This document shows, piece after piece, positions 9,901 to 24,900 of a DNA stretch of 64,000 nt. Where the stretch lies: positions 1,302,001 to 1,366,000 of the forward strand of contig CAWATZ010000013.1 of NCBI GenBank assembly GCA_963784995.1. The letters run 5' to 3'. Numbering within the stretch: the stretch's first letter is position 1; each line of letters starts with the position of its first letter. The notes under the pieces were generated by a model. That model was not told the origin of the DNA and did not search any database. It was given only the letters and a program-made list of their open reading frames with translations. Made by a program: the position numbers and the translations under genes. Source of the stretch: CAWATZ01 sp963784995 (GTDB taxonomy: Bacteria > Planctomycetota > Planctomycetia > Gemmatales > Gemmataceae).

Positions 9901-12900
9901 ATGGCACGTCCTCTCCAGCAACGATCACGGCCAACGCCTCCGGTGGCTTCAGCGTCAATGGCATGCACACTTACAGCGCTCCGAACAGTTACGTCACCAC
10001 GGTAACCATCAACGACAACGGCGGCAGCAGCACGACGGCGATCGGGTCCATCGGGGTCACCAGCCTCAGCGGCTCGGGCACCGGTCCCACTCTCACCGAG
10101 GGGATTTCCGGCCCACCCGTCGTGGTGGCTGCCTTTAGCTCCACCGACAGCGACGTCAATCCCGCTGACTTTTCCGCGACTATTCAGTGGGCCCCGGGTG
10201 ACACTTCCCCGGGCACGGTTTCCTATGACTCGACCAGTGGCACCCTGGAGGTCAGCGGCAGCAATGCTTATCCGGAGGAGGGCACTTACAGCGATCAGAT
10301 CACCATCACGGACAACAGGGATGGGGCCTCCGTTGTTGTGGACGATACGGTCACGGTCAACGACGCCCCTCTGAGCGCTTCCGGTACGTCGATCTCCGCC
10401 ACGGCGCTGACCGCCTTTACCAGTACCGTGGCCATCTTCACGGACGCTGATCCCAATGGCTGCGGTGGGCGACTACTCCGCCACCATCGACTGGGGTGAC
10501 GGCACGACCTCCACAGGCACCATTGCGTCGGACGGCCAGGGCGGCTTCACGGTCACGGGAACTCATACCTACACCCTTGCGGGCTCCCCGGCCATTACTG
10601 TGTCCATCAGTGACGCGGGAGGCAGCACCGTCACTGCCTCCGGCACCGCTTCGGTCGTGGCTGCTTCCCCGACTCTGTCCGCCACGGGAACCAGCCTCAC
10701 GCCCGAGGAGCAGCTGCCGTTTACCAACCTGGTCGTGGCCACCTTCACGGACACCACCGGCAACACCGATCCCAGCCTTTACACTGCTGCGATCGACTGG
10801 GGCGACGGGGGCTCCTCGGCAGGTTCAATCGTTGCCACTTCCCCGGGCGTCTTTGACGTGTTGGGGAGTTACACCTACACCGAGTCGGGGAGTTACACCG
10901 CCACCATTACGATCACGGAAGGGAGCCTCACCGTCACAGCGACGACTGCTGTCACCGTCAGCGATGGCACTCTCGTCGGCCAGTACTTGGCGAGCAGCTG
11001 GACACCAGGAGTCTCCGCGACCAACATGGTCGCCTCCTTCTACGAAATCCCCGGAAATGGGACTGACAGCGATTACTCGGCCACGATCGACTGGGGTGAT
11101 GGTAATTCTTCCCCCGGAGTCATCGTGGGCCCTGGGGAATCCTACGACGGTTACACCAATTCCTTTAACTTCGTGGTGTTTGGCACCCATACTTACTCGG
11201 GCGGCAGTGCTTACGCCATCACGGTGACCATCAATGACAGAGGCGGGAGCAGCGTAACGGTAACCGATCCCACTTCCGTCAACGGGTTGAGCGCCGGGGG
11301 TACGCCTGGAGCTTTCGTCGAAGGCGTGCAGGGCCCTTCAACGTACGTGACTTCGTTTACTGACAGCAGCGGTAACACCAATCCCAGTGCCTACACAGCA
11401 CAGATCAACTGGGGCGACGGCACGTCGTCCGCCGGCGCCATCACTTACGATTCGGCGAACCAGGACTTCGACGTCTCCGGCAGCCACGCCTACGCGGAAG
11501 AGGGCGAGCCCAACTACGTGGTCTCGATCGTCGCCGCCGGAGAGAATGCCAGCGCCACGGCGGTCGCTGACGTCAATCCCCTCTGGGTTAGCGATGCTCC
11601 GTTGACGGTCACGGGTCTTTCAGCAACCGTTCCCCTCGGCACGTCAGACAACGTTCCGGTCGCCACCTTCACGGACGCCGACCCTGGCGGGGTCGTCAGC
11701 GACTACACCGCCGCCGTCCTCTGGCCAGGGGGCGGGGGGTACTACTCGACTCCAGGCACCGTGATCTCGAACGGCCAGGGTGGCTTTACCGTCACTACTC
11801 CTGCCCAGGGCGCGGTAGGCTCCTACACCGGCACCGTCTACGTCACTGATGAGGGTGGCAATACCGTTACTGCGACCACCACCATGACCGTGGTCGGCTT
11901 GTTCGGGACCGGGACGACCGTTGGCTTCACGGAAGGCACTACCAGCTCCCCCGTAACGATTGCCAGCTTTACCGAAAGCGACGGCAATACGGACCCAACA
12001 GGCTACGTGGCCCAGATCAACTGGGGAGATGGCAACCAAGCGACGGGCGCGGTCACTTATGACACGACCTCCAACACTTTCTACGTCCAGGGCACGCACG
12101 TCTATTCGGAAGAGGGCTCGTACACTGCAACCGTGTCCATCCAGGAAAGCACCGATTCTTCCAGCACCACCGTCTCCAGCAGCGTCTCCGTGGCCGATGC
12201 TTCTGTGAGTGCCACCGGCGGCTCGCTCACTGGCCGGGCCGGCCTGGCCGTTAGCGGAATCGTCGCCGACTTCACGGACGCCGATCCGGGCGGCCAGCTC
12301 AGTGACTACTCAGCCAGCATCGACTGGGGTGACGGCAGCGTATCCAGCGGCACGGTTGCCTCCGATGGCCAGGGCGGCTTCACCGTTTCCGGCAGCCATG
12401 TCTACGGCCAGATCGGCTCGTACCAGGCCACGGTGACCATCACGGACACTGGCGGCAGCAGCACCACGGCTGACACTGCCGTCACCGTGACGGGGCAGAC
12501 GGCCACGGGTGAGAGCGTGAATGGCACCGAAGGCGTGCCGCTCTCCTCGGTCGAGGTGGCCACGTTCACCGACGGCAACGGCGACACCAGCCCCGCCGAC
12601 TATTCGGCCCAGATCGCCTGGGGTGACGGCGCCTCCTCAGCGGGCGTCGTCAGCTACAACTCGGCCGGCGGCACCTTCGTGGTCACCGGCTCGCACACTT
12701 ACGGCGAAAACGGCAGTTACACCGCCATCGTCACCATCAGCGACGTCGATGGCACGGGGACCAGCACCACCGCCTCCGTCTTTGTGGCCGATGCCCCCCT
12801 GGTGGCCACGGCAGCGGCCGTGACCACCAGCGAGGAAGTGTCCTGGCAAGGAGTGGTCGCCACCTTCACCGACAGCGGCGCGGACCCGGCCAGTGGCTAT

Positions 12901-15900
12901 GCGGCCACCATCGACTGGGGCGATGGCAGCACCTCAGCAGGCATCATCACCGGCAGCAACGGCTCCTACGTGGTCAGCGGCCAACACATCTTTGCCGACG
13001 AGACCTCCTCCACCGGCTTCACGGTGACCGTCTGGGAGACCGAGGCGCAGGACAGCAACAGCGTCAGCGTCAGCGGCCCCGTCACCGTGGGGGACAGGCC
13101 GTTGCAGCAGATCGCTTCCTTGCCCGTGCTTTACGCTCAGCCGGCCACGGCGCTGCCTCCGGTGGGCCTGCTGGACTTCGCCGACAGCAACCCGTTCGGC
13201 CAGACCAGTGACTTCAGCGCCAGCGTTGCCTGGGGTGACGGCACCACCACTGCGGCCTCGGTGATCGCCGCCGCGGATGGCACGTTCGTGGTCGAGGGCG
13301 GTTACACCTATGCCAACCAGGGCAGTTACTCCGTCACGGTTACCGTGACCGACGTCGGCGGCAACAGCCTGAGCGTGACGCTGCCGGCGAAGGTGATCGA
13401 CATTCAGGCGAGCATTGCCGGGGACGACTTCACGGGCATCGCCGGGCAGCCTCTGAACAACGTGGTCGTGGCCACGATCACCGATCCGCCCATGCAGGCC
13501 GGCACGTGTACGGCGACCATCCACTGGGGCGATGGCTCCTCCTCGGCGGGGACCATCCAGGAGGTTGGCAGCACCGACCAGTACCAGGTGCTGGGCACGC
13601 ACACTTACGGTGCGGCCGGCTTCTACTACGTCCAGACCAGCTGCGTCAGCCTGATGGGAGTGCAGCTGCATGCCCTGAGCGTCGGCCGCATCGGCAGCGT
13701 CTTGCCGATCAGCGGCACGCAGCAGACGAGTGATCCGCAGCAGGGCTACCTCACGCCCATCGGCGAGGCCAACGTCGATCTGTCGCAGGGTGCGGTGCAG
13801 CTGAGCCATGCGTTGGACTTCGGCCAGAGCCACGGCAGCATCGACGCCAGTGCCGCGCTGGTGTACAACTCGGCGACGGTCGGCGGCCAGCGCATTGTCC
13901 AGCTGAGCCTGACGACGCCGGCCGACAGCGACGTGCCCAGCAGTATCAACGTGCAGTTGACCTTTGCCGGGCAGACGCAGCCGTGGCAGAGCTTCAGCAC
14001 CAGCGGCCACCAGCCGGGCGACGCCTACCTGCTGGCAGTGCAGGCGGCCAACCCCGTCACGTCCAGCGGGGTGTACCAGTGGGTGGCGGTGGTGCAGACG
14101 GTCTACGGCGACTGGGGCATCACCGACAGCACCACCCTGTCGGGAACGGTGCAGGTGCTGAACAACAGCAGCAGTGCCTTCGGTGCCGGCTGGGGCCTGT
14201 CCAACCTCAACCAACTGGTGCCGACGAGCGGCGGCGTGCTGTGGGTCACGGGCTCCGGCCAGGCACGTTTCTTCGCGGGCTCGGGTGGCGCCTTCACCAG
14301 CCCGGCCAACGACTTCGGCAGCCTGGCGCAGAACGGGGATGGCAGCTACACCTACACCGCCAAGGACCAGACAGTCTACCAGTTCAGCAAGGCGGGTCTG
14401 TGTACCAGCGTGGTGATGCCCAGCGGTCTGAGCTGGACCTACAGCTACGACGGCTCGGGACGGCTGGAGAGAGTGGTGGCGCCCGACGGTGGCGTCAGCA
14501 CATTCGGGTATGGTGGCGATGGCTTGCTGGCGTCGATCACGGAGCCGGGAGGCCGCAGCCTGACGTTCAGCCACGACGGCCTGGGCAACCTGACGGGCCT
14601 GGTGGACGTCAACGCTACGACGCGGACGTTCGGCTACTCAGGCAACCTGCTGACTTCGGACAGCTGGAATCCGTGGGACACGACCTTCAGCTATGCCAGC
14701 AGCGGTCTGCTGACGGGAGTGGACCTGGGCAGCGTGCAGTCGTATGCCATTGCCAGTGCGGCGGGACAGGGTCTGGGGAGCGCGGCCCTGCTGGCGAACC
14801 AGCTGGGCGTGGCCAGCGTCACCGATGGGCGCAGCGACACAACGGCATACGTGCTGGACCGGTTGGGGCGGTTGACGCGCGAGACGCAGCCAGGCGGACT
14901 GTCGCAGACCTGGCAGTTGGACGGTGCCGGCGACGTGACCCAGTACGTGGATCCGTTAGGTCAAGTCACGACCTCGACCTACGCCACCGGGGACCTGCTG
15001 CGGGTGGTCAATCCGGACGGCTCGACCGAGACATACAGCTACGATGCGGTCTACCATGAAGTGACCTCGGCGACCGACGGCGACGGCAACGTCACTCTGA
15101 CGAGCTACGATCCAAACACGGGCCTGATACTGACTCAGACCACGGCAGCAAACACGCCACAGGCGGAGACCACGACCTACACCTGGGCCGGCGGGCTGAT
15201 GTCCAGAATGACGGATGCGGACGGCAACGTCACCGATTACGGCTACAACAGTCTGAAGCAGTTGGTGGGGCAGGTGACGCTGAGTGCGGCCGGGGTGCTG
15301 CTGGACGACGAGGCCTTCACCTACGACGGCAACGGCTACCAGTCGAGCCAGACAGTGGGTGCGACGGGCCCGGCGCCGGAGACGACGTACACCAGCTACG
15401 ATGCTCGCGGCCAGCTGCTGAGTACGACAGATCCAACGGGTGCGATCAGCGCGTCGAGCTACGCTGCGGCGGGAGACGTGATCGGCAGCACGGACGGCCG
15501 CGGTGTGCTGACGCAGTTTACGTTCAACGCGGCGGACGAGCAGATCAAGCAGATCGCGGACGCCAACAGTGGGACTCCGGAAATCAGTCTAACGGGCTAT
15601 GATCCCGCGGGCAACGTGGTGAGTACGACGGACCCCGACGGCAACGTGACGGTGAACGTCTTCGATTCGGACAATCGGTTGGTGCAGACCTCGACTTACG
15701 ACAGCAACGGTGTACTCAAGAGCACGAGCAGCTTCACCTATGACAGGGACGGTAACACGCTGTCCAGCACGGACGGGGACGCTAACGTCACGGCGTACAC
15801 GTACGACAGTATGAGTCGGGTGCTGACGGAGACGGTGACGGACTCGTTGGGGAAGCTCATCAGCACGGTGACGCACAAGTACGACAAGGACGGCAACGAG

Positions 15901-18900
15901 TTGGCCGGCACGGACGGCAACTGGGAGACGACGACTCGGACCTACGACGGCAACGGCAACGTGCTGACGGAGACGGTGAAGGATGCGGCGGGCAACGTGG
16001 TCAGCACGATGAGCAGTACCTACGACCAGGACAACAACTTGCTGACCAGCACGGACGGGGACAACAACGTCACGACCTACACCTACGATGGCGAAAGCCG
16101 AATGCTGACGGAGACACTGACGGATGCCAGTGGGACCGTCATCAGCAGCACCCAGTACAGCTACGACCTGGACGGCAACACCCCGCAGACGAAGACGGGG
16201 GCCGGCAACGTCACAGTCAGGACGTTTGACGGAAACGGCAACGTGCTGACCGAAGTAGTGAAGGACGCCAACGGCAACGTGATCAGCTCGGTAAGCAACA
16301 CCTACGACAAAGACAACAACCTGCTGACCAGCAAGGACGGCGACAATAACGTCACGGCGTATACCTACGACGATAACGGCAACGTGCTGACTCAGACGCT
16401 GACCGATCCGAGCGGCACCGTGATCAGCTCGGTGGTGAACACCTACGACTCGAACAACAACCTGCTGACCAGCACGGATGGCGACAAGAATGTTACCACC
16501 AACACTTACGATGACAACGAAGAGACCGCCTCGATCACGGTCAGCGCTCTGGGCAGGACCATCAGCTCGCTGAAGCAGACCTTCGACCAGAACGGCAACC
16601 AGGTGACCAGCACGGATGGGGACAACAACGTCACCACCAACACCTGGGACGGCAACGAGCTGACGAACTCGGTCACGGTCAGCGCTCTGGGCAGGACCAT
16701 CAGCTCGCTGAAGCAGACCTTCGACTCGGACGGCACCGTCATCACCAGCACGGATGGGGACGGCAACGAGACGATCAACGGCTACGACAACAACCAGCTA
16801 ATCCGGACGTTCGTAGTCGATGCCGGGCTGAAACTGATTACGACGAGCGGCGAGAGCTATGACCTGGCCGGCAACCAGGTGACCAGCACGGATGGGGACA
16901 ACAACGTCACCACCAACACCTGGGACGGTAACGAGCTGACGAACTCGGTCACGGTCAGTGCTCTGGGCAGGACCATCAGCTCGCTGAAGCAGACCTTCGA
17001 CCAGAACGGCAATGTTACCACCAGCACCGACGGCGACAACAACGTCACCACCAACACCTGGGACGGCAACGAGCTGACGAACTCGATCACAGTCAGTGCT
17101 CTGGGTAGGACCATCAGTTCGCTGAAGCAGACCTTCGACCAGGACGGCAACACACTGACCAGCACCGACGGCGACAACAACGTCACCACCAACACCTGGG
17201 ATGGCAACGAAGAGACTTCCTCGATCACGGTCAGTGCTCTGGGCAGGACCATCAGCTCGCTGAAGCAGACCTTCGACCAGGACGGCAACACGCTGACCAG
17301 CACGGATGGGGACAACAACGTCACCACCAACACCTGGGATGGCAACGAAGAGACCGCCTCGATCACGGTCAGCGCTCTGGGCAGGACCATCAGCGCGCTG
17401 AAGCAGACCTTCGACCAGGACGGCAACACGCTGACCAGCACGGATGGGGACAACAACGTCACCACCAACACCTGGGACGGCAACGAGCTGACGAACTCGG
17501 TCACGGTCAGTGCTCTGGGCAGGACCATCAGCTCGCTGAAGCAGACCTTCGACCAGGACGGCAACACGCTGACCAGCACCGACGGCGACAACAACGTCAC
17601 CACCAACACCTGGGATGGCAACGAAGAGACCTCCTCGATCACGGTCAGCGCTCTGGGCAGGACCATCAGCTCGCTGAAGCAGACCTTCGACCAGGACGCC
17701 AACACGCTGACCAGCACCGACGGCGACAACAACGTCACCACCAACACCTGGGATGGCAACGAAGAGACCTCCTCGATCACGGTCAGTGCTCTGGGCAGGA
17801 CCATCAGCTCGCTGAAGCAGACCTTCGACCAGGACGGCAACACGCTGACCAGCACCGACGGCGACAACAACGTCACCACCAACACCTGGGATGGCAACGA
17901 AGAGACCTCCTCGATCACGGTCAGCGCTCTGGGCAGGACCATCAGCGCGCTGAAGCAGACCTTCGACCAGGACGGCAACACGCTGACCAGCACGGATGGG
18001 GACAACAACGTCACCACCAACACCTGGGATGGCAACGAAGAGACCGCCTCGATCACGGTCAGTGCTCTGGGCAGGACCATCAGCTCGCTGAAGCAGACCT
18101 TCGACCAGGACGGCAACACGCTGACCAGCACCGACGGCGACAACAACGTCACCACCAACACCTGGGATGGCAACGAAGAGACCGCCTCGATCACGGTCAG
18201 CGCTCTGGGCAGGACCATCAGCTCGCTGAAGCAGACCTTCGACCAGGACGGCAACACGCTGACCAGCACGGATGGGGACAACAACGTCACCACCAACACC
18301 TGGGATGGCAACGAAGAGACCGCCTCGATCACGGTCAGCGCTCTGGGCAGGACCATCAGTTCGCTGAAGCAGACCTTCGACCAGGACGGCAACACGCTGA
18401 CCAGCACGGATGGCGACAACAACGTCACCACCAACACCTGGGACGGTAACGAGTTGACGAACTCGGTCACGGTCAGTGCTCTGGGCAGGACCATCAGCTC
18501 GCTGAAGCAGACCTTCGACCAGGACGGCAACACGCTGACCAGCACCGACGGCGACAACAACGTCACCTCCAACGTCTACGATGGTAACGAGCTGACGAAC
18601 TCGGTCACGGTCAGCGCTCTGGGCAGGACCATCAGCTCGCTGAAGCAGACCTTCGACCAGGACGGCAACACGCTGACCAGCACCGACGGCGACAACAACG
18701 TCACCACCAACACCTGGGATGGCAACGAAGAGACCGCCTCGATCACGGTCAGCGCTCTGGACAGGACCATCAGCTCGCTGAAGCAGACCTTCGACCAGGA
18801 CGGCAACACGCTGACCAGCACGGATGGGGACAACAACGTCACCACCAACACCTGGGATGGCAACGAAGAGACCGCCTCGATCACGGTCAGCGCTCTGGGC

Positions 18901-21900
18901 AGGACCATCAGCTCGCTGAAGCAGACCTTCGACCAGGACGGCAACACGCTGACCAGCACCGACGGCGACAACAACGTCACCACCAACACCTGGGACGGTA
19001 ACGAGTTGACGAACTCGGTCACGGTCAGTGCTCTGGGCAGGACCATCAGCTCGCTGAAGCAGACCTTCGACCAGGACGGCAACACGCTAACCAGCACGGA
19101 TGGGGACAACAACGTCACCACCAACACCTGGGATGGCAACGAAGAGACCGCCTCGATCACGGTCAGCGCTCTGGGCAGGACCATCAGTTCGCTGAAGCAG
19201 ACCTTCGACCAGGACGGCAACACGCTGACCAGCACCGACGGCGACAACAACGTCACCTCCAACGTCTACGATGGTAACGAGCTGACGAACTCGGTCACGG
19301 TCAGCGCTCTGGGCAGGACCATCAGCTCGCTGAAGCAGACCTTCGACCAGGACGGCAACACGCTGACCAGCACCGACGGCGACAACAACGTCACCACCAA
19401 CACCTGGGATGGCAACGAAGAGACCGCCTCGATCACGGTCAGCGCTCTGGGCAGGACCATCAGTTCGCTGAAGCAGACCTTCGACCAGGACGGCAACACG
19501 CTGACCAGCACGGATGGGGACAACAACGTCACCACCAACACCTGGGATGGCAACGAAGAGACCGCCTCGATCACGGTCAGCCTCTGGGCAGGACCATCAG
19601 CTCGCTGAAGCAGACCTTCGACCAGGACGGCAACACGCTGACCAGCACGGATGGCGACAACAACGTCACCACCAACACCTGGGACGGTAACGAGTTGACG
19701 AACTCGGTCACGGTCAGCGCTCTGGGCAGGACCATCAGCTCGCTGAAGCAGACCTTCGACCAGGACGGCAACACGCTAACCAGCACGGATGGGGACAACA
19801 ACGTCACCACCAACACCTGGGATGGCAACGAAGAGACCGCCTCGATCACGGTCAGCGCTCTGGGCAGGACCATCAGTTCGCTGAAGCAGACCTTCGACCA
19901 GGACGGCAACACGCTGACCAGCACGGATGGCGACAACAACGTCACCACCAACACCTGGGACGGTAACGAGATGACGAACTCGGTCACGGTCAGCGCTCGG
20001 GCAGGACCATCAGCTCGCTGAAGCAGACCTTCGACCAGGACGGCAACACGCTAACCAGCACGGATGGGGACAACAACGTCACCACCAACACCTGGGATGG
20101 CAACGAAGAGACCGCCTCGATCACGGTCAGTGCTCTGGGCAGGACCATCAGCTCGCTGAAGCAGACCTTCGACCAGGACGGCAACACGCTGACCAGCACC
20201 GACGGCGACAACAACGTCACCACCAACACCTGGGATGGCAACGAAGAGACCGCCTCGATCACGGTCAGCGCTCTGGGCAGGACCATCAGTTCGCTGAAGC
20301 AGACCTTCGACCAGGACGGCAACACGCTGACCAGCACGGATGGGGACAACAACGTCACCACCAACACCTGGGATGGCAACGAAGAGACCGCCTCGATCAC
20401 GGTCAGCGCTCTGGGCAGGACCATCAGTTCGCTGAAGCAGACCTTCGACCAGGACGGCAACACGCTGACCAGCACGGATGGCGACAACAACGTCACCACC
20501 AACACCTGGGACGGTAACGAGTTGACGAACTCGGTCACGGTCAGCGCTCTGGGCAGGACCATCAGCTCGCTGAAGCAGACCTTCGACCAGGACGGCAACA
20601 CGCTAACCAGCACGGATGGGGACAACAACGTCACCACCAACACCTGGGATGGCAACGAAGAGACCGCCTCGATCACGGTCAGCGCTCTGGGCAGGACCAT
20701 CAGCTCGCTGAAGCAGACCTTCGACCAGGACGGCAACACGCTGACCAGCACGGATGGCGACAACAACGTCACCACCAACACCTGGGACGGCAACGAAGAG
20801 ACCGCCTCGATCACGGTCAGTGCTCTGGGCAGGACCATCAGTTCGCTGAAGCAGACCTTCGACCAGGACGGCAACACGCTGACCAGCACCGACGGCGACA
20901 ACAACGTCACCACCAACACCTGGGACGGTAACGAGTTGACGAACTCGGTCACGGTCAGTGCTCTGGGCAGGACCATCAGCTCGCTGAAGCAGACCTTCGA
21001 CCAGGACGGCAACACGCTAACCAGCACGGATGGGGACAACAACGTCACCACCAACACCTGGGATGGCAACGAAGAGACCGCCTCGATCACGGTCAGCGCT
21101 CTGGGCAGGACCATCAGTTCGCTGAAGCAGACCTTCGACCAGGACGGCAACACGCTGACCAGCACCGACGGCGACAACAACGTCACCACCAACACCTGGG
21201 ATGGCAACGAAGAGACCGCCTCGATCACGGTCAGCGCTCTGGGCAGGACCATCAGCTCGCTGAAGCAGACCTTCGACCAGGACGGCAACACGCTGACCAG
21301 CACCGACGGCGACAACAACGTCACCACCAACACCTGGGATGGCAACGAAGAGACCGCCTCGATCACGGTCAGCGCTCTGGACAGGACCATCAGCTCGCTG
21401 AAGCAGACCTTCGACCAGGACGGCAACACGCTGACCAGCACGGATGGGGACAACAACGTCACCACCAACACCTGGGATGGCAACGAAGAGACCGCCTCGA
21501 TCACGGTCAGCGCTCTGGGCAGGACCATCAGCTCGCTGAAGCAGACCTTCGACCAGGACGGCAACACGCTGACCAGCACCGACGGCGACAACAACGTCAC
21601 CACCAACACCTGGGACGGTAACGAGTTGACGAACTCGGTCACGGTCAGTGCTCTGGGCAGGACCATCAGCTCGCTGAAGCAGACCTTCGACCAGGACGGC
21701 AACACGCTAACCAGCACGGATGGGGACAACAACGTCACCACCAACACCTGGGATGGCAACGAAGAGACCGCCTCGATCACGGTCAGCGCTCTGGGCAGGA
21801 CCATCAGTTCGCTGAAGCAGACCTTCGACCAGGACGGCAACACGCTGACCAGCACCGACGGCGACAACAACGTCACCACCAACACCTGGGATGGCAACGA

Positions 21901-24900
21901 AGAGACCGCCTCGATCACGGTCAGCGCTCTGGGCAGGACCATCAGCTCGCTGAAGCAGACCTTCGACCAGGACGGCAACACGCTGACCAGCACCGACGGC
22001 GACAACAACGTCACCACCAACACCTGGGATGGCAACGAGCTGACGAACTCGGTCACGGTCAGCGCTCTGGACAGGACCATCAGTTCGCTGAAGCAGACCT
22101 TCGACCAGGACGGCAACACGCTGACCAGCACCGACGGCGACAACAACGTCACCACCAACACCTGGGATGGCAACGAAGAGACCGCCTCGATCACGGTCAG
22201 CGCTCTGGGCAGGACCACCAGCTCGCTGAAGCAGACCTTCGACCAGGACGGCAACACGCTGACCAGCACCGACGGCGACAACAACGTCACCACCAACACC
22301 TGGGATGGCAACGAAGAGACCGCCTCGATCACGGTCAGCGCTCTGGGCAGGACCATCAGCTCGCTGAAGCAGACCTTCGACCAGAACGGCAACACGCTGA
22401 CCAGCACCGACGGCGACAACAACGTCACCACCAACACCTGGGATGGCAACGAAGAGACCGCCTCGATCACGGTCAGTGCTCTGGGCAGGACCATCAACTC
22501 GCTGAAGCAGACCTTCGACCAGAACGGCAACACGCTGACCAGCACCGACGGCGACAACAACGTCACCACCAACACCTGGGATGGCAACGAAGAGACCGCC
22601 TCGATCACGGTCAGTGCTCTGGGCAGGACCATCAGCTCGCTGAAGCAGACCTTCGACCAGGACGGCAACACGCTGACCAGCACCGACGGCGACAACAACG
22701 TCACCACCAACACCTGGGATGGCAACGAAGAGACCGCCTCGATCACGGTCAGTGCTCTGGGCAGGACCACCAGTTCGCTGAAGCAGACCTTCGACCAGAA
22801 CGGCAACACGCTGACCAGCACCGACGGCGACAACAACGTCACCACCAACACCTGGGATGGTAACGAGCTGACGAACTCGGTGGTGGCGAGTGCCAGCGGC
22901 GTCATCGCCAGCAAGGTCAGCTATACCTATGATGGCGACGGCAACAGGCTGACCACGACGGATGGCGACAATAACGTCACCACCAACACCTACGATGGCA
23001 ACCTGGTCGTTAAGACCGTGGTCACTGCCGCGAACGGCACGGTAGTGAGCGTCCAGGCGTTTTCCTACGACAAAGATGCCAACCAGGTCTCGGAGACAGA
23101 CCCCGATGGTCGGCAGATCGTGTCCGTCTACGATGGCGACCGCCTGGTGAAGCAAACCTGGTACAACGCCGATGGCACGGTGGCCAACGTGCTGACCTGG
23201 ACGTATGATGAAGACGGGAACCTGGGGTCGGCCAGCAGCAACGCGGGCACTTACACGATGACCTATGACGGCAATCAACTGGTCACGCAGACCTCGCCGA
23301 GCGGTGTTACACTGACGTACACCTATGACGATGACGGCAACGTCACGTCCATTGCGGATAGCCAGGGTGGTTTAACCACCATGACCTATGACGGGGATGG
23401 CCGGGTAGTGTCCAAGACCTACCAGAACGGCACGACCCAACTGCGGGTCGATTACACTTACGACGAGGACGGCAACGTCCTGACGGAGACGCGCTACTCA
23501 GATCTGGCAGGCACCGAGAAAGTCGGCTTCACGCAGTACACCTACGACGGGAACGTGGTTACTGCCATCGTGCATGAGGATGGCAATGGCAACGTCCTTG
23601 CCAGCTATTCCTACACCTATGACGCGGATGGCAGGTTGACGTCGGAGACGGTAAACGGTGTCACGACCAACTACTCTTACGACGCCGCGGGCGAGTTGAC
23701 GCAGGCGGGAACCCAAACGTACTCCTACGACCTGAACGGCAACCCAACGGATCCTGGGGACGTGATTGGTCCCGACAACCAGTTGGCCTCTGACGGGACG
23801 TGGAACTACAGCTACGACGCCGCTGGCAACTTGATTGGCAAGACCAACATCGCTGATGGCACAACCTGGACCTATGGCTATGACGCCTCCAACCAGATGA
23901 CCTCTGCTGTGGAGAAGGATTCCAGTGGTACGGTGTTAGTTTCGGCGAGCTATACCTATGACGTGTTCGGCAATCGCATCAGTGAGACGGTGACGCAAGG
24001 TGGGACTACTGCCACCACGCAGTACGTCTACACTGCGGACGCTACGCTTTACGCAACGGCAGATGACAGCGATACCGTGCAGACCCGCTACATCTCGGAC
24101 GTGCAAGGCCCGGACAACTGGGAAGCGCAAGTAACTTCGACAGACGTGCAGGTGTTGCTGCCAGATCGGCAAGGCACAGTGCGGATGGTCACCGGCATAA
24201 CGGGGACGGTGCTGGATGCGCTCACCTACGATGAGGAAGGGAACATCGTCAGTCAGACGGATGCTGCGCTGCAACCGCTCGTTGCTTTCCAGGGAATGCT
24301 GTTTGATGCGACGACCAGCCAGTACGTTGTTGCGCACGGGGCCATAGGCCGAGTTTACAATCCGGTGACGGGGCGGTGGGAGCAGCTAGATCCTGCACAG
24401 CAAGGGACCAACTGGTACGATGGCATGGGCAATGCGCCGACAGACATGAGAGATCCTACTGGCCGAATGGTGGGGAGTTTTGCAACATCAGTTGCCGAAG
24501 CAATTACATACCTGGGAACACCAGAGAACGCAAAGACATTCCAGATCACTGCAGGTAGCAACATTGGATCTACTATTGTCGGAACTGCAAACACAGCCAG
24601 CACTGGACCAACCGGCATCACCGGCACTGCAGCCAACAGCACCGGCGTTACTGGTAGCGGTAACACAGCGACTAGAGGCACCAGTAATCCTAGCACGACT
24701 AACACTGCCCTTACCTGGGCTGGTAGATTAACTCTTCGTCTGTTGGATAAAACGAGTCCTGTCATTATTGGCAGAAATGGGGCACTTCTTTCTGAAGCGA
24801 TGATCCAAGGACCAGGTAGACCTCATGGCATCCCATCCTCGGGCGGTTTCTTTTTCGATATGGGGCCAGAACTTCGTGCGGTGATGGGTTACCCACCGAA

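Noticed and set aside
16519..22873. CRISPR-like array
   Set aside because: Repeats are 138 bp, contiguous and in frame, with no unique spacers and no cas genes.
16857..22914. Very long minus-strand reading frames across the 138-bp array
   Set aside because: They are shadows of the repeat: a unit length divisible by three and biased codons keep the opposite strand open. The plus strand encodes the RHS protein and continues into YD and core domains.
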